Origin: CAVZCK01 sp963798805
GTDB taxonomy: Bacteria; Pseudomonadota; Alphaproteobacteria; Rhizobiales; Rhodomicrobiaceae
Direction of reading: 5' to 3'
NCBI GenBank assembly: GCA_963798805.1
Contig: CAWCVC010000011.1
Coordinates: forward strand, 1-64,000
DNA: 64,000 nucleotides
The notes beneath the pieces are model-generated. The model did not search any database, was not told the DNA's origin, and worked only from the letters and a program-made list of their open reading frames with translations. This document shows, piece by piece, positions 15,744-24,995 of this stretch. The translations under genes were made by a program, and so were the position numbers. Numbering within the stretch: the stretch's first letter is position 1; each line of letters begins with the position of its first letter.

Positions 15744-16901
15744 TCAGTCACCAACGATTACGGCTCGCTCTCTTAAACCGATACCGAGATAGAATATCCG
15801 GCCGGCTTCGCTGACGTTTTCAGCATGGCCGGCGTCTGCCATCCAGAGTGCGAATGCCGTCCAGGTCACCGGATTGGCCCCTGCCTTGTCGTGGGACCAT
15901 TTGATGTAATCGGCGTAGAGGGTGGCAGCGAATATCTTGCGGCGTGGAGAGTCCATCAGCCGCGCATCGGCCCAGGCGGTAACAGACCGGGTGTCTTGTG
16001 CCTCAAGCATGGGGCGCGCGGCCGGCGGCGGGAGAAGCGAAACGGGCTGCCGTTCCAGCCCCGTCGCAACTGGCGGAGCTTCAACAGGTGCGATACTCGT
16101 ATTGTCTGCAGACTGATGCCTGGCAGCAGGATGGTTCCACATGGCAAGCACGATCGTGAAGCCGAAAGCTGAACCGCATTCGACGAGCGCCGACAACAGG
16201 ATCGTGAGGGCGAGCCTGGCGGTATCCTGCCCGAGGGAGAGAATCTGGGCGATCAGCTCCAGCTGCGGATCGGCGCCGCCGGTCTGAGCCGCTTCGCTGA
16301 AGCCGGCAACTTGCCGCCGCAGGCCTGCGATATCCTCATCGAGACGTGTTGCCGCCTCAGCGGTCGCGTGCTCCGCTTTTAGCCGAAAATACCCGTCGCA
16401 GAAAGCGCGGCTCTCCGCCAGCGTCGCGTCGGTGCAACCGCGTGTGGCGGTCCAACGCGCATGCTGGCGGGTCGCCAGCAATTCGGCGTCGAGCGTCGCC
16501 GCAGGCCGGAAGGCCGGCAGACTGGTGCGCTGAGCCAGTTTGTGGTCGAGTTCGGCGCGCAGATCGCGGTGGCGGGAGATTTCGGCAGCGCGCTGGCCGG
16601 AACGTTCCGCGCGATTGATCGCGGCATAGCCGAGCGATGAGGTGACGGAATAAGCGGTGAAGATCAGAAACAGCAGGCCTGCCGCCAAGGTGATGAAAAG
16701 GCGGCGGTTTGCCCAGCTCCAGCCCAGGACGATCGGGATCAAGCATTTGAGAATGTCGGCGCAGGCGCTCGCGGCGGCGTAGATGAGGCCGTCCAGATGC
16801 GAGCGCCCGAGCAAGAGGCCGAAACGGAAATTCATGATGACCGAGACGGCGGTGAGGCCGAGCACCATGGGCAGGCCGAGGATGGCGACAAACCAGCGCA
16901 T
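15744..16901 (-). CDS. Integral membrane protein of the integrase-proximal module
   Basis: This 385-aa protein has three N-terminal membrane segments (about 5-25, 35-60, 67-90), then a long soluble helical region with coiled-coil character (RAERSGQRAAEISRHRDLRAEL onward, to about 215) that includes a Cys pair (CTDATLAESRAFC). A fourth membrane segment (LALTILLSALVECGSAFGFTIVLAMW) and a Pro/Ala-rich cytoplasmic tail follow. I recognise no catalytic domain. Its position next to an AlpA-like gene and integrase suggests a conserved island-backbone role, which is inference. Confidence 0.6.
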   Translation of the reverse strand: MRWFVAILGLPMVLGLTAVSVIMNFRFGLLLGRSHLDGLIYAAASACADILKCLIPIVLGWSWANRRLFITLAAGLLFLIFTAYSVTSSLGYAAINRAERSGQRAAEISRHRDLRAELDHKLAQRTSLPAFRPAATLDAELLATRQHARWTATRGCTDATLAESRAFCDGYFRLKAEHATAEAATRLDEDIAGLRRQVAGFSEAAQTGGADPQLELIAQILSLGQDTARLALTILLSALVECGSAFGFTIVLAMWNHPAARHQSADNTSIAPVEAPPVATGLERQPVSLLPPPAARPMLEAQDTRSVTAWADARLMDSPRRKIFAATLYADYIKWSHDKAGANPVTWTAFALWMADAGHAENVSEAGRIFYLGIGLRERAVIVGD

Positions 16902-16907
16902 GGAACC

Positions 16908-17141
16908 TCACAGCGAGTGGCGGGGGTATTCGGAGGTCGAGCCGAAGCGGTGACCGGAGAGCCAGGCCTCGATGTCGGTCAGCGCATAGAGGACGCGCGA
17001 ACGTTTCCCGCCCCCGGCTTTGAGAAAGGGCGGCCCGCTGCCATCAACGCGCATACGCTCCAGCGTGCGGGCTGAAAGACAAAGCACTTCGGCCGCCTGG
17101 GCGGTGGTGAGGTAACGTGAAGCAGGATGGGACTGGATCAT
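16908..17141 (-). CDS. AlpA-like HTH / excisionase-type protein
   Basis: This 77-aa protein is a single winged-helix module: YLTTAQAAEVLCLSARTLER, then MRVDGSGPPFLKAG and YALTDIEAWLSGHRF, the MerR-like 'HTH_17' layout of AlpA, Xis and related regulators. Such proteins direct integrase toward excision or activate its promoter. It lies 183 bp from the integrase stop, same strand, and seven bases before the membrane-protein gene. Confidence 0.8.
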   Translation of the reverse strand: MIQSHPASRYLTTAQAAEVLCLSARTLERMRVDGSGPPFLKAGGGKRSRVLYALTDIEAWLSGHRFGSTSEYPRHSL

Positions 17142-17323
17142 GAGCGTGCCTCTCAGCGGTTGATGAGAAGCAGCGTGAAACAGCGAAATCCCACGTACAA
17201 TCAGCGATATGTTGCGGAAACGATTTTAAAGAAATGTAATTTTGCGAAAAATCGCATAATCGCAAATGCGCGTATCCAACTGCGGATAATCCGCCGTCAT
17301 TCGCGGCTGAGGTAGCATCCTGT

Positions 17324-18496
17324 CTATTTTGCAGAAGGCGGCACGAGGGACGGCGCAATCCGATTGCCGACATTTTCGGCAACATTTCGCACCGGATCAG
17401 CAACGAGATGAGCGTAGCGCTGCGTAGTGCGGAGCTGGGTATGGCCCAGTAGCTTACCGATCATCAGCAGTGATGCGCCCTGCGCGGCAGCGAAACTGGC
17501 GAAGGAATGCCTGAGATCATGCAGTCGGATTTCGTTCAATCCCGCGCGGTCTCGAATGCGCCGCCAAGGCTTTTGAAGATTGACAAGATGTGAGCCGGAG
17601 ACCGCGCCGACAATGACATAGGGATTGCCTTCGATGCGCGGCAGCGTATTTAGCACCTGTATCGAGGTTTCATTCAGGAAGATTGGCTTAGCGCCGGTTT
17701 TGGATTTGGGCAGGAAGACTAGTCCCCGCTCGACATCGACGTAATCCCATTTGAGCGTGACGATCTCACTGAGGCGAGCTCCTGTGAGGATCAAGAGCCG
17801 AATAGCAGCGGTCACATAAATATTCTCCCCTCCCCGCTCGGCATCGGCAAGCGCCCTTCCCAACCGATCGAGCTCGACTTGGGTGAGGAACCGCTCGCGC
17901 CGGTTCTCCTTGAACCGTTTAATGTCCTCGCACGGGTTTGAATGCTTGGGTCGCAGATTCTGCGCTTCCAGCCAGTTCATGAATTTGGAGAGGATAGCGA
18001 GCGTCAGATTCGCCTTGCGAGGCGTGGCGATCAGACCGGCGTGGAAGCGATCGACATCATGGGCACTGATATCGTGAATGCGGCGGGAGCCGAAGGCTGG
18101 CAGAATGGTGTTGTCGAATACGCGCTGATAATCGATACGGGTCATCGGCGCCAGGCGCGGCCCGTGATGGGCCATAAAAAGTGCCGCTGCCTCAGCGACG
18201 GTGCTGGCGCGCCGCGACTGCTGCTTATCGATACCGGGATCACCGCCGGCGGCGATGAGGCGAAGCAGGCGGATTGCTTCGTCCCGCGCTGTAGCTGGCG
18301 TCCAGGGCGAGCCATGCTTGCCGATGGTCAACCAGCGCAGACGGCCCTTCACGCGAGTTTGCAGAAAGTAGCTCGGGACGACGCCGTCCCTACGGCGCAC
18401 GCCGAACCCTTTCACCTCAGTATCGCGCAGCACCTCGCCGGGTTTGAGCGCGTTGACCTGCGCTACTCCGATACGTACCTGCCTGCTCGCGGACAT
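17324..18496 (-). CDS. Tyrosine site-specific integrase
   Basis: This 390-aa protein has an N-terminal arm-binding domain (about 1-90, FGVRRRDGVVPSYFLQTRVK), a SAM-like core-binding domain (about 100-190) and a complete catalytic set: R241 in TGARLSEI, H326-x-x-R329 in LHDLRHSF, H352 in LGHTQLRTTQRY and nucleophile Y361. It integrates and excises the island. Its 5' end lies 134 bp from a 3' tRNA-Ala fragment, the expected attachment site. Reading direction is leftward, into the island. Confidence 0.93.
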   Translation of the reverse strand: MSASRQVRIGVAQVNALKPGEVLRDTEVKGFGVRRRDGVVPSYFLQTRVKGRLRWLTIGKHGSPWTPATARDEAIRLLRLIAAGGDPGIDKQQSRRASTVAEAAALFMAHHGPRLAPMTRIDYQRVFDNTILPAFGSRRIHDISAHDVDRFHAGLIATPRKANLTLAILSKFMNWLEAQNLRPKHSNPCEDIKRFKENRRERFLTQVELDRLGRALADAERGGENIYVTAAIRLLILTGARLSEIVTLKWDYVDVERGLVFLPKSKTGAKPIFLNETSIQVLNTLPRIEGNPYVIVGAVSGSHLVNLQKPWRRIRDRAGLNEIRLHDLRHSFASFAAAQGASLLMIGKLLGHTQLRTTQRYAHLVADPVRNVAENVGNRIAPSLVPPSAK

Positions 18497-18630
18497 GCTG
18501 CACCTGCGGCTAACACCGGGCTAACAACAAGTATCATAATTCAGGGAAAATACGGCGTACATGTGACGGAAAGACCGACGTAACTAATTGATTTTTATGA
18601 ATAGCGATGATTATTGACGTCTAAGGAATT

Positions 18631-18679
18631 GTGAATGGCATTCACGAGGTCGGCGGTTCGATCCCGCCTGGCTCCACCA
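18631..18679 (+). repeat. Attachment-site copy of the 3' half of tRNA-Ala(GGC)
   Basis: The segment reads as a tRNA from the anticodon loop to the 3' CCA: a 7-nt loop with anticodon GGC, variable loop GAGGT, T-arm CGGCGGTTCGATCCCGCC and acceptor end TGGCTCCACCA. The bases to its left do not form the D arm or 5' acceptor strand, so this is not a functional gene. Integrases of this kind leave the intact tRNA at one end and such a fragment at the other. It marks the right edge of the island. Confidence 0.8.
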
Positions 18680-18870
18680 TTTAAATCAAGACCTCAGGTT
18701 CTTGCTTCCTTCCGGCAAATCCTTCCGAGCAAACATATAGCATTTCATCTATTCGCAGACGCCATACGAAATGCCGGCGCGGCGCAAAGCGCCCGTCAGC
18801 ACAAAATCCAAATCGTTTCGGTTAAACGGCAGTCGGCGGAGCAGTATCGATCCGGTCTCGCCGCGCTCGT

Positions 18871-19260
18871 TCAATGGCAGGTCGGGTCGCGTTCGAGCTG
18901 ATAAATCAGCCACTGGCGCAGCAGGTTCGGATCGAACGGCTTGGCGAGCACGGGAAAGGTGCCGGCAGCTTCGGCGAGATCCAGGAAACAGGTCGTCACC
19001 AGCGTCGGCACGGGGCGGCCGATAGCGTTCGTAACGGCGATCGCGCCCTTTATGCCGGTAAAGCCGTCTTCGAGATGATAATCGGTAATGACCGCGCGAA
19101 CCTCGTCGAGACGGTTGCCGAGCGTGCGAACCGCCTCGCTCGGCAATTCGGCCGTGACATGCGAGAATCCCCAGTCTTCCAGCAGAAGCGACAGCGCTTC
19201 CGCCATCTTCGGATCGTCGTCGATGACCAAGATCAACGGCCGGTCTTCGTCATCAGCCAT
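18871..19260 (-). CDS. Stand-alone response-regulator receiver protein
   Basis: This 129-aa protein is a receiver domain only: acidic pocket VIDDDP (13-18), phospho-acceptor D60 in VITDYHLEDG, the Thr position in LVTTCFLD and conserved Lys in LAKPFDP. No output domain follows. It may serve in a phosphorelay with a hybrid kinase elsewhere, such as the one at 26.5 kb, which is inference. It is the first host gene right of the island boundary. Confidence 0.85.
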   Translation of the reverse strand: MADDEDRPLILVIDDDPKMAEALSLLLEDWGFSHVTAELPSEAVRTLGNRLDEVRAVITDYHLEDGFTGIKGAIAVTNAIGRPVPTLVTTCFLDLAEAAGTFPVLAKPFDPNLLRQWLIYQLERDPTCH

Positions 19261-19879
19261 TTACCAAGCTTCCTGAAAAAATGATCTCGTTTGTCTCGGG
19301 GCCACAACGCCGGAGGGCCAGTTTTGTCACGCGGGTGGCCCGAAGGCTTCACCCGCGTGACGCCCAGGGAGTACGGGCTTTACAGTCGCACTGCGGTCTC
19401 GTTGGTATTTGCCGGCGTCATCGTCGATGTCGCTTTATGTGCATCGCAAGGATCGCCGGGCCATCGGTGCTCGGCCGCGATTCGACAGGGCCGAGCCGCC
19501 ATGTCATGACGGTTTGCAGCTTTGCTTGCTCTTCGTGAAGCACATTGACCTCCTAAAGAGCTGCCGTGAACGCCCCGATGCGCTGCCCGGCAAGCACCTG
19601 TGTCGCCGACCATTTAGGCGCAGCCGCGGGCGAGACTCCATTCGAAGAAAAGCCATAGCCCGAACGGCTTAGAACGTCCCGCCTGGAGCTTATGTCTTAT
19701 GGCTGCTTGGCTTGGGCAGGATTGCTGCACGATAAACGGCGGATTGCATGGGCCTCGCGGGCGCCCGCACGTCCGAATCTCTGGTCGAAATCCTGGAGCG
19801 GATGCGCGGCGATTTTCGTATAATGGGCGTTCACGCAAGCCCAATGCGTTTATCCGTGAATGTCTTGCGAGGGGACGTC
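19261..19879. other. Intergenic stretch with a hairpin, no supported gene
   Basis: No frame here shows a family signal. An 11-bp perfect inverted repeat (19326-19336 with 19351-19361, arms GTCACGCGGGT / ACCCGCGTGAC, 14-nt loop) could be a structured leader or terminator; no T-run follows. Confidence 0.4.
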
Positions 19880-20332
19880 ATGACAGTGGCCCAAAGCACA
19901 GCCCGAACGCCCGCGCGCATCGCGCACACAGAGGAATGGTTCAGCATTCTGATCTGCGTGATCGGAACGGCGCTGGCCACGGCCGCGATCTGGACGGCGC
20001 CGGGTTTCGAGCCGGAGGCAAGCGGCCCGCTCTGGACAGTTCCGGTCTGGCTGGCTTTCATTTACGTGCTGGTGCAGATGGTGTTTCTGTTGGTCTCCGC
20101 CACGCGGATCCGGGTCCTGGAACTCGTCGATTCCGTCGTTGCCATCCTGCCGGTGATTGCCGGCGCGGTCACCGGCGTCGAATGGCTGCTCGGCCACTTG
20201 CCGCTTTCCGTGTTTCAGGCCATGAGTCTCCTGGCGCTTCTGGTTGCGGGCACTTCGGAGTTCCTGCTGACGCTGTGGATTCGGTTTGTTCTGAACCGCC
20301 GGACATTCGCTTTCGACACCGTCTCGACATAA
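19880..20332 (+). CDS. Four-helix membrane protein, unknown function
   Basis: I start this at the ATG at 19880 because GAGGGG sits five bases upstream; a longer frame from 19748 adds a non-conserved-looking arm. The 150-aa protein has four hydrophobic segments (about 19-40, 54-75, 82-103, 109-135). Apart from short polar loops no motif is seen. It may be cotranscribed with the larger membrane protein that follows. Confidence 0.6.
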   Translation: MTVAQSTARTPARIAHTEEWFSILICVIGTALATAAIWTAPGFEPEASGPLWTVPVWLAFIYVLVQMVFLLVSATRIRVLELVDSVVAILPVIAGAVTGVEWLLGHLPLSVFQAMSLLALLVAGTSEFLLTLWIRFVLNRRTFAFDTVST

Positions 20333-20563
20333 GATAAAGCTTAAGATTGCGGTCAGGCGGAAAGAGCGGCATGAAGGCAAAATGGTTGCGCACGGGTCCG
20401 GTGCCCTCCGGGGTCGGCAATTCGCTTGGCGACCGGCGCAATCCCTGGCGGCGAACCAGGACCGCTGCCAAAGCGTCTCCCACTCAGTTACTCTCGGCAA
20501 TTTCGAACAATGCGGCCCTTTGCGAAACGCATTGGCGCATCCGCATGGATGAGGTCAGCGTCC

Positions 20564-21856
20564 ATGACAGACGCATCTGATACTGCCGTTGCAGCAAGAA
20601 CGATCCCTTATCCCGAGATTTCGGCCGGCGGCTTTGCCACGCCCGAGAGTCTTGTCAGACTGTTTTATCCGTGGCTGATCGTCGGCGCCTTCGGCCTTTA
20701 CTGGCTGACATACCTCACGCTCGAAGCGCATAACGGCTCGTCAAGCTTCGGCGCCGACTCGATCCTTTATTCGGCGATCGCCTACGGCAATATCGATGAC
20801 CGCCTGATCCGCTTTCATCCGGCGACCGTCGCGCTGGCGCTGACATGGATGAAGATCGTCGCGCCATTTTTCGCCTGGGTGGCTCCGCACCATCTGCTGG
20901 CGGCGCTGTTCGCAGCGATCGGAGCGGGAGGTGTGCTGGCGGCGCTGTCGGCGTTCGAAGTGCTCGTCCCACGGCGCTATGTTCTCGTCTGCGGCATGAT
21001 TTACGCATCGTCGCTCGGCGTCTGGTATTTCTCCGGCATCACCAAGTCGAAGATCCTGACCGCCTCGCTCGCCACCCTCTATATCGCGCTCTATCTGCGG
21101 CTGCGTGAGAAGTGGAGCGTGCAAGGGGCGCTCACGCTGACCGGCGTACTGGCCGCCGCTTGTCTCAATGAAAGCGTATCGGCCTTTCTGATCATCATTC
21201 CGGCCGTCGACACGCTTCGGCGGCGCGGCTTCGATCTGCGGGCAGCGCGATGGATCTTCGCCCACGGACTTGTAGCGCCAGTCGCTTTGTTCGTCCTCGA
21301 AGTGACAATCAACGGGCAATTGGCGGCCAACCCGGCCAATCACGAAAGCGGCTCGTCGGTCAGCATGTTCTGGTTTTACGCGGGGATGAGCGACCACAGC
21401 GTCGCGAGTCTTTATTCGGTCGTTCTGAACTGGCTGTTCTTTAATATCGCCGCCCCGATGCCGCACGCCTACGCTGCGGTGCCCATCTGGCCGAACTACT
21501 ACGGCTATTTCGAGCCGTTCTTCTCCAACTATTTCACCAGCTTCGCGTCGACGGGAGTGATCATCCTCTTCGGCGTCATGCTGGTCGCGTCGCTGACGCC
21601 CGGCTGGCGTGCCGAGCGGCAGATGGCGGGCGGAACGATGCTGCCTCTGATTGCTTATACGGCGATGCGCGGGGCGTTTTTCTTCGTCTTCAATCCCGCG
21701 GAGATCATGCAGTTCAGCCCTGCGGTGACGCTGCCGCAGCTCATGTTTATTCTCGTGCCGTTTACCGCTTCGAAATTTCCGGCAAAGGCATCGGTTCTGG
21801 CCGGATTCGCGCTGTTGCTCTTTGCAACCAATCTTCGCTTCATGATCGGCGGCTGA
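20564..21856 (+). CDS. Polytopic membrane protein, glycosyltransferase-like topology
   Basis: Starting at the ATG at 20564 (GAGGT upstream), the 430-aa protein has about ten membrane segments. An early exoplasmic loop follows the first segment, with conserved-looking polar residues (SSSFGADSILYSAIAYGN), and ends in a membrane hairpin. The layout, with one large loop after TM1, resembles GT-C-fold mannosyl- or arabinosyltransferases, but no DxD-type motif is clear. Function cannot be assigned. It converges with the RND operon, 16 bp apart. Confidence 0.6.
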   Translation: MTDASDTAVAARTIPYPEISAGGFATPESLVRLFYPWLIVGAFGLYWLTYLTLEAHNGSSSFGADSILYSAIAYGNIDDRLIRFHPATVALALTWMKIVAPFFAWVAPHHLLAALFAAIGAGGVLAALSAFEVLVPRRYVLVCGMIYASSLGVWYFSGITKSKILTASLATLYIALYLRLREKWSVQGALTLTGVLAAACLNESVSAFLIIIPAVDTLRRRGFDLRAARWIFAHGLVAPVALFVLEVTINGQLAANPANHESGSSVSMFWFYAGMSDHSVASLYSVVLNWLFFNIAAPMPHAYAAVPIWPNYYGYFEPFFSNYFTSFASTGVIILFGVMLVASLTPGWRAERQMAGGTMLPLIAYTAMRGAFFFVFNPAEIMQFSPAVTLPQLMFILVPFTASKFPAKASVLAGFALLLFATNLRFMIGG

Positions 21857-21872
21857 CCGCGGGCGCACCCCG

Positions 21873-24800
21873 TCATTCCGCAGGGGCTCCGATCGGCGTA
21901 TTGGGAAGCTGCGGCTCGGTCTTGAGCGGGAAGAAGTAGCGCCGCGCGTTCTCCAGATAGATGAACACCACTGGCGTGATGTAAAGCGTCAGAAGCTGCG
22001 ACAGGATGAGGCCGCCGACCACAACCAGGCCGAGCGGCCGGCGCAGTTCGGAGCCGGAGCCGAGCCCGACGGCGATCGGGATCGCTCCGAGAATCGCCGC
22101 CATCGTCGTCATCATGATCGGCCGGAAACGCAACATACAGGCTTCGTAGATCGCCTTTTCGGGCGACGTTTCGCCCGACCGCTGCTTGTGCAGGGCGACG
22201 TCGATCATCATGATCGCGTTCTTCTTAACGATGCCGATCAGCATGACGATGCCGATGATGGCGATGACGTTAAGGTCGAGGCCGAAATATTCCAGCGTCA
22301 GAAGCGCGCCGAGACCTGCCGAAGGAAGGCCGGAGAGAATCGTCACCGGATGGATGAAGCTCTCATAGAGCACGCCCAGCACCACATAGATGACGAAAAC
22401 CGCCGCAAGGATCAGGATGCCCTGCCCCTTGAGCGAATCTTGAAAGACCTGCGCCGTTCCTTGGAACCCGCCGGTGATCGAGGCGGGAAGGCCAGTCTGG
22501 GTCTGAACCTCCTGAATGCGGCTGACTGCGTCGCCAAGCGACATGCCAGGCACCAGATTGAACGAAACCGTTACCGAAGGGATGAGCTGGCTGTGGTTGA
22601 TGGTGATCGGCCCCGCCGTCCGCCTTACCTCGGCTACGGAAGTGAGCGGCACCAGCGCGCCGTTTACAGAGCGGACATAGATCTGCGACAGGTCGGCGAT
22701 GTTCTGCTGATAGTTCTCTCCCGCCTCCAGAATGACCTCGAAGTCGTCGGTCTGCGTATAGATGGTGGCCACTTGGCGCGCGCCGAAGGCGGAATAGAGC
22801 GTGTCGCGGATCGCATCCGCCGAGACTCCGAGCGCGGCCGCACGTTCTCGGTCGATATCGACGAAGGCTTGAGGCGAGCGGATCAGCAGATCGGTTGTGA
22901 CGTCGAGGAAGCCTGGCGCCTGGGCCAGCTTTTCGGCGAATTTCGGCACGAAGTCCTGCAGAGCGGCGATGTCTGAGCTTTGCAGCGTATATTGATATTG
23001 GCTTTTGGAAAGCCGTCCGCCCACCCGGATGTTCTGCACCGACTGGATGAAGGTGTTCGCGGCCGGAATGCCGGACAGCTTGCGGCGCAGCCTCTGTGTG
23101 ACTTCCGTCGCTGATACCTTGCGTTCCTCGAGCGGCTTCAGCCCGATGAACATCCGGCCGGAATTGGCCGAATTGTTCGGACCGCCTGCGCCCACGGTCG
23201 AATTCACCACGGCGACCGCCGGATCGGATTGCACGATCTTCGCAAGTTGCTGCTGGATCGTGACCATCGCGTCGAAGGACACGTCCTGCCCTGCCTCTGT
23301 CGTCGCCAGCAGCGATCCGGTATCCTCCTCGGGAAAGAAGCCTTTGGGGATGGTGACGTAATAATAGCCGGAAGCAATCAGGGTCGCGAAGGTGATGAGA
23401 AGCATCACCGGCCGGATGCGCAGGGCAAAGCGCAGGGAATAGTCATAGGCGGCGTGAAGCGCATCAAACCCGGCCTCCGACAATCGATAGAGCAGAGAGG
23501 GCTTGCCGTGCTCCACCTGCGGACGCAGCATCCGGCTCGCCAGCATCGGCGTCAGGGTCAAGGAGACGATGCCGGAGATCAGGATCGTCATCGAAATCGT
23601 GACGGCGAACTCCTTGAACAGCCGTCCGACGATGCCGCCCATGAACAGCACGGGAATGAACACGGCGACGAGCGACACGGTCATCGACAGGATCGTGAAG
23701 GCGATCTCGCGCGAGCCGCGCAGCGCCGCCTGGTAAGGCTGCTCGCCGCCCTCCACATGTCGAACGATGTTCTCCAGCATGACGATGGCGTCGTCGACGA
23801 TGAAGCCGACCGAGAGCGTCAGCGCCAGGAGGGACAGATTGTCGATGCTGTAGCCGAGCAGATACATGCCCGCGAAGGTGCCGATGAGCGAGATCGGCAG
23901 TGCGATCGCGGGGATGATGGTCGCGGTCAGGCTGCGCAGGAACAGGAAGATGACGAGGATTACCAGCGTGATGGCGATGCCCAATGTGATCTGGACGTCG
24001 TCCACGGCGGCGCGGATCGGCAGCGATCTGTCGATCACGACATGCGTTTCTATGGATGGCGGTATCTGTGCTGTGAGGTTCGGCAGGATCGTCTTAACGC
24101 TATCAACGACTGAAACGGTGTTCGCATCCGGCTGCCGGTATATGGCGAGCAGGATCGAGCGCGTTCCGTTGAACCAGCTCGCAATCTGATCATTCTCGAC
24201 GCCGTCCATGACGGTCGCTACATCGCGAAGCCGCACCGGCAGGCCATTCCGATAAGTGACAACGAGCGATCCGTAATCTGCGGCCTTGGCGAGTTGTCCG
24301 CTGGCCTGCAGAGTCAACGACTGCTTGTCGCCGCTCAGCGAGCCGAGCGGCTTGTTGGTGTTCGCATTGGCGACGGCGTTCTGCAGATCGGTGAGCGTCA
24401 GACTGGCGCCGGCAAGCGCCTTCAGATCCGCCTTGACGCGCACAGCAAATTTCTGGGAGCCGAAAATATTGACCTGGGCCACCCCCGGCAGCGAGGAAAT
24501 CCGCTGCGCCATGACCGTGTCGCCGTATTCGTTGACGGTATAGAGCGGCAGAGATTTCGATGTCAGCGAAATGAATAGAATCGGGGCGTCGGCAGGATTG
24601 ACCTTGCGGAAGCTCGGCGGCGTCGTCATTTCGGGCGGGAGCCGCCGCGCCGCCGTGGTCAGGGCCGATTGAACGTCGAGCGCCGCGCTATCGATGTTCC
24701 GGTCGAGATCGAATTGCAGGGTGATCTGGGTCAGACCAAGCGAATTCACCGAGGTCATCGAGCTGATGCCGGAAATGGTCGAAAACTGCCGCTCGAGCGG

Positions 24801-24995
24801 GGTCGCGATGGATGCGGCCATGGATTCCGGCGCGGCGCCGGGAAGCGTGGCCGTAACCTGGATGGTCGGAAAATCGACCCGTGGCAGAGCCGCGATCGGC
24901 AGCTGCCTGTAACCGAATATGCCGGCGGCGATGAACGACAGCATCAGCAGCGTCGTCATAACCGGGCGGCGGATACAAATCTCGGGCAGGCTCAT
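21873..24995 (-). CDS. RND efflux pump inner-membrane transporter
   Basis: This 1040-aa protein is a full-length HAE1-type RND permease: N-terminal SLPEICIRRPVMTTLLMLSF, two large periplasmic loops and a TM4 region with SVGFIVDDAIVMLENIVRH, carrying the paired aspartates of proton translocation. A C-terminal GGLILSQLLTLYITPVVFIY completes it. It is most like the MdtB/MdtC branch. It exports drugs, bile salts or solvents with the adaptor encoded just upstream (4-nt overlap). No outer-membrane channel gene is adjacent, so it probably borrows one. Confidence 0.92.
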   Translation of the reverse strand: MSLPEICIRRPVMTTLLMLSFIAAGIFGYRQLPIAALPRVDFPTIQVTATLPGAAPESMAASIATPLERQFSTISGISSMTSVNSLGLTQITLQFDLDRNIDSAALDVQSALTTAARRLPPEMTTPPSFRKVNPADAPILFISLTSKSLPLYTVNEYGDTVMAQRISSLPGVAQVNIFGSQKFAVRVKADLKALAGASLTLTDLQNAVANANTNKPLGSLSGDKQSLTLQASGQLAKAADYGSLVVTYRNGLPVRLRDVATVMDGVENDQIASWFNGTRSILLAIYRQPDANTVSVVDSVKTILPNLTAQIPPSIETHVVIDRSLPIRAAVDDVQITLGIAITLVILVIFLFLRSLTATIIPAIALPISLIGTFAGMYLLGYSIDNLSLLALTLSVGFIVDDAIVMLENIVRHVEGGEQPYQAALRGSREIAFTILSMTVSLVAVFIPVLFMGGIVGRLFKEFAVTISMTILISGIVSLTLTPMLASRMLRPQVEHGKPSLLYRLSEAGFDALHAAYDYSLRFALRIRPVMLLITFATLIASGYYYVTIPKGFFPEEDTGSLLATTEAGQDVSFDAMVTIQQQLAKIVQSDPAVAVVNSTVGAGGPNNSANSGRMFIGLKPLEERKVSATEVTQRLRRKLSGIPAANTFIQSVQNIRVGGRLSKSQYQYTLQSSDIAALQDFVPKFAEKLAQAPGFLDVTTDLLIRSPQAFVDIDRERAAALGVSADAIRDTLYSAFGARQVATIYTQTDDFEVILEAGENYQQNIADLSQIYVRSVNGALVPLTSVAEVRRTAGPITINHSQLIPSVTVSFNLVPGMSLGDAVSRIQEVQTQTGLPASITGGFQGTAQVFQDSLKGQGILILAAVFVIYVVLGVLYESFIHPVTILSGLPSAGLGALLTLEYFGLDLNVIAIIGIVMLIGIVKKNAIMMIDVALHKQRSGETSPEKAIYEACMLRFRPIMMTTMAAILGAIPIAVGLGSGSELRRPLGLVVVGGLILSQLLTLYITPVVFIYLENARRYFFPLKTEPQLPNTPIGAPAE

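Noticed and set aside
18604..18679. An intact tRNA gene
   Set aside because: The 5' half does not form an acceptor strand or D arm.
20741..21868. A 375-codon minus-strand frame
   Set aside because: Antisense to a polytopic membrane protein; highly charged random-looking sequence.
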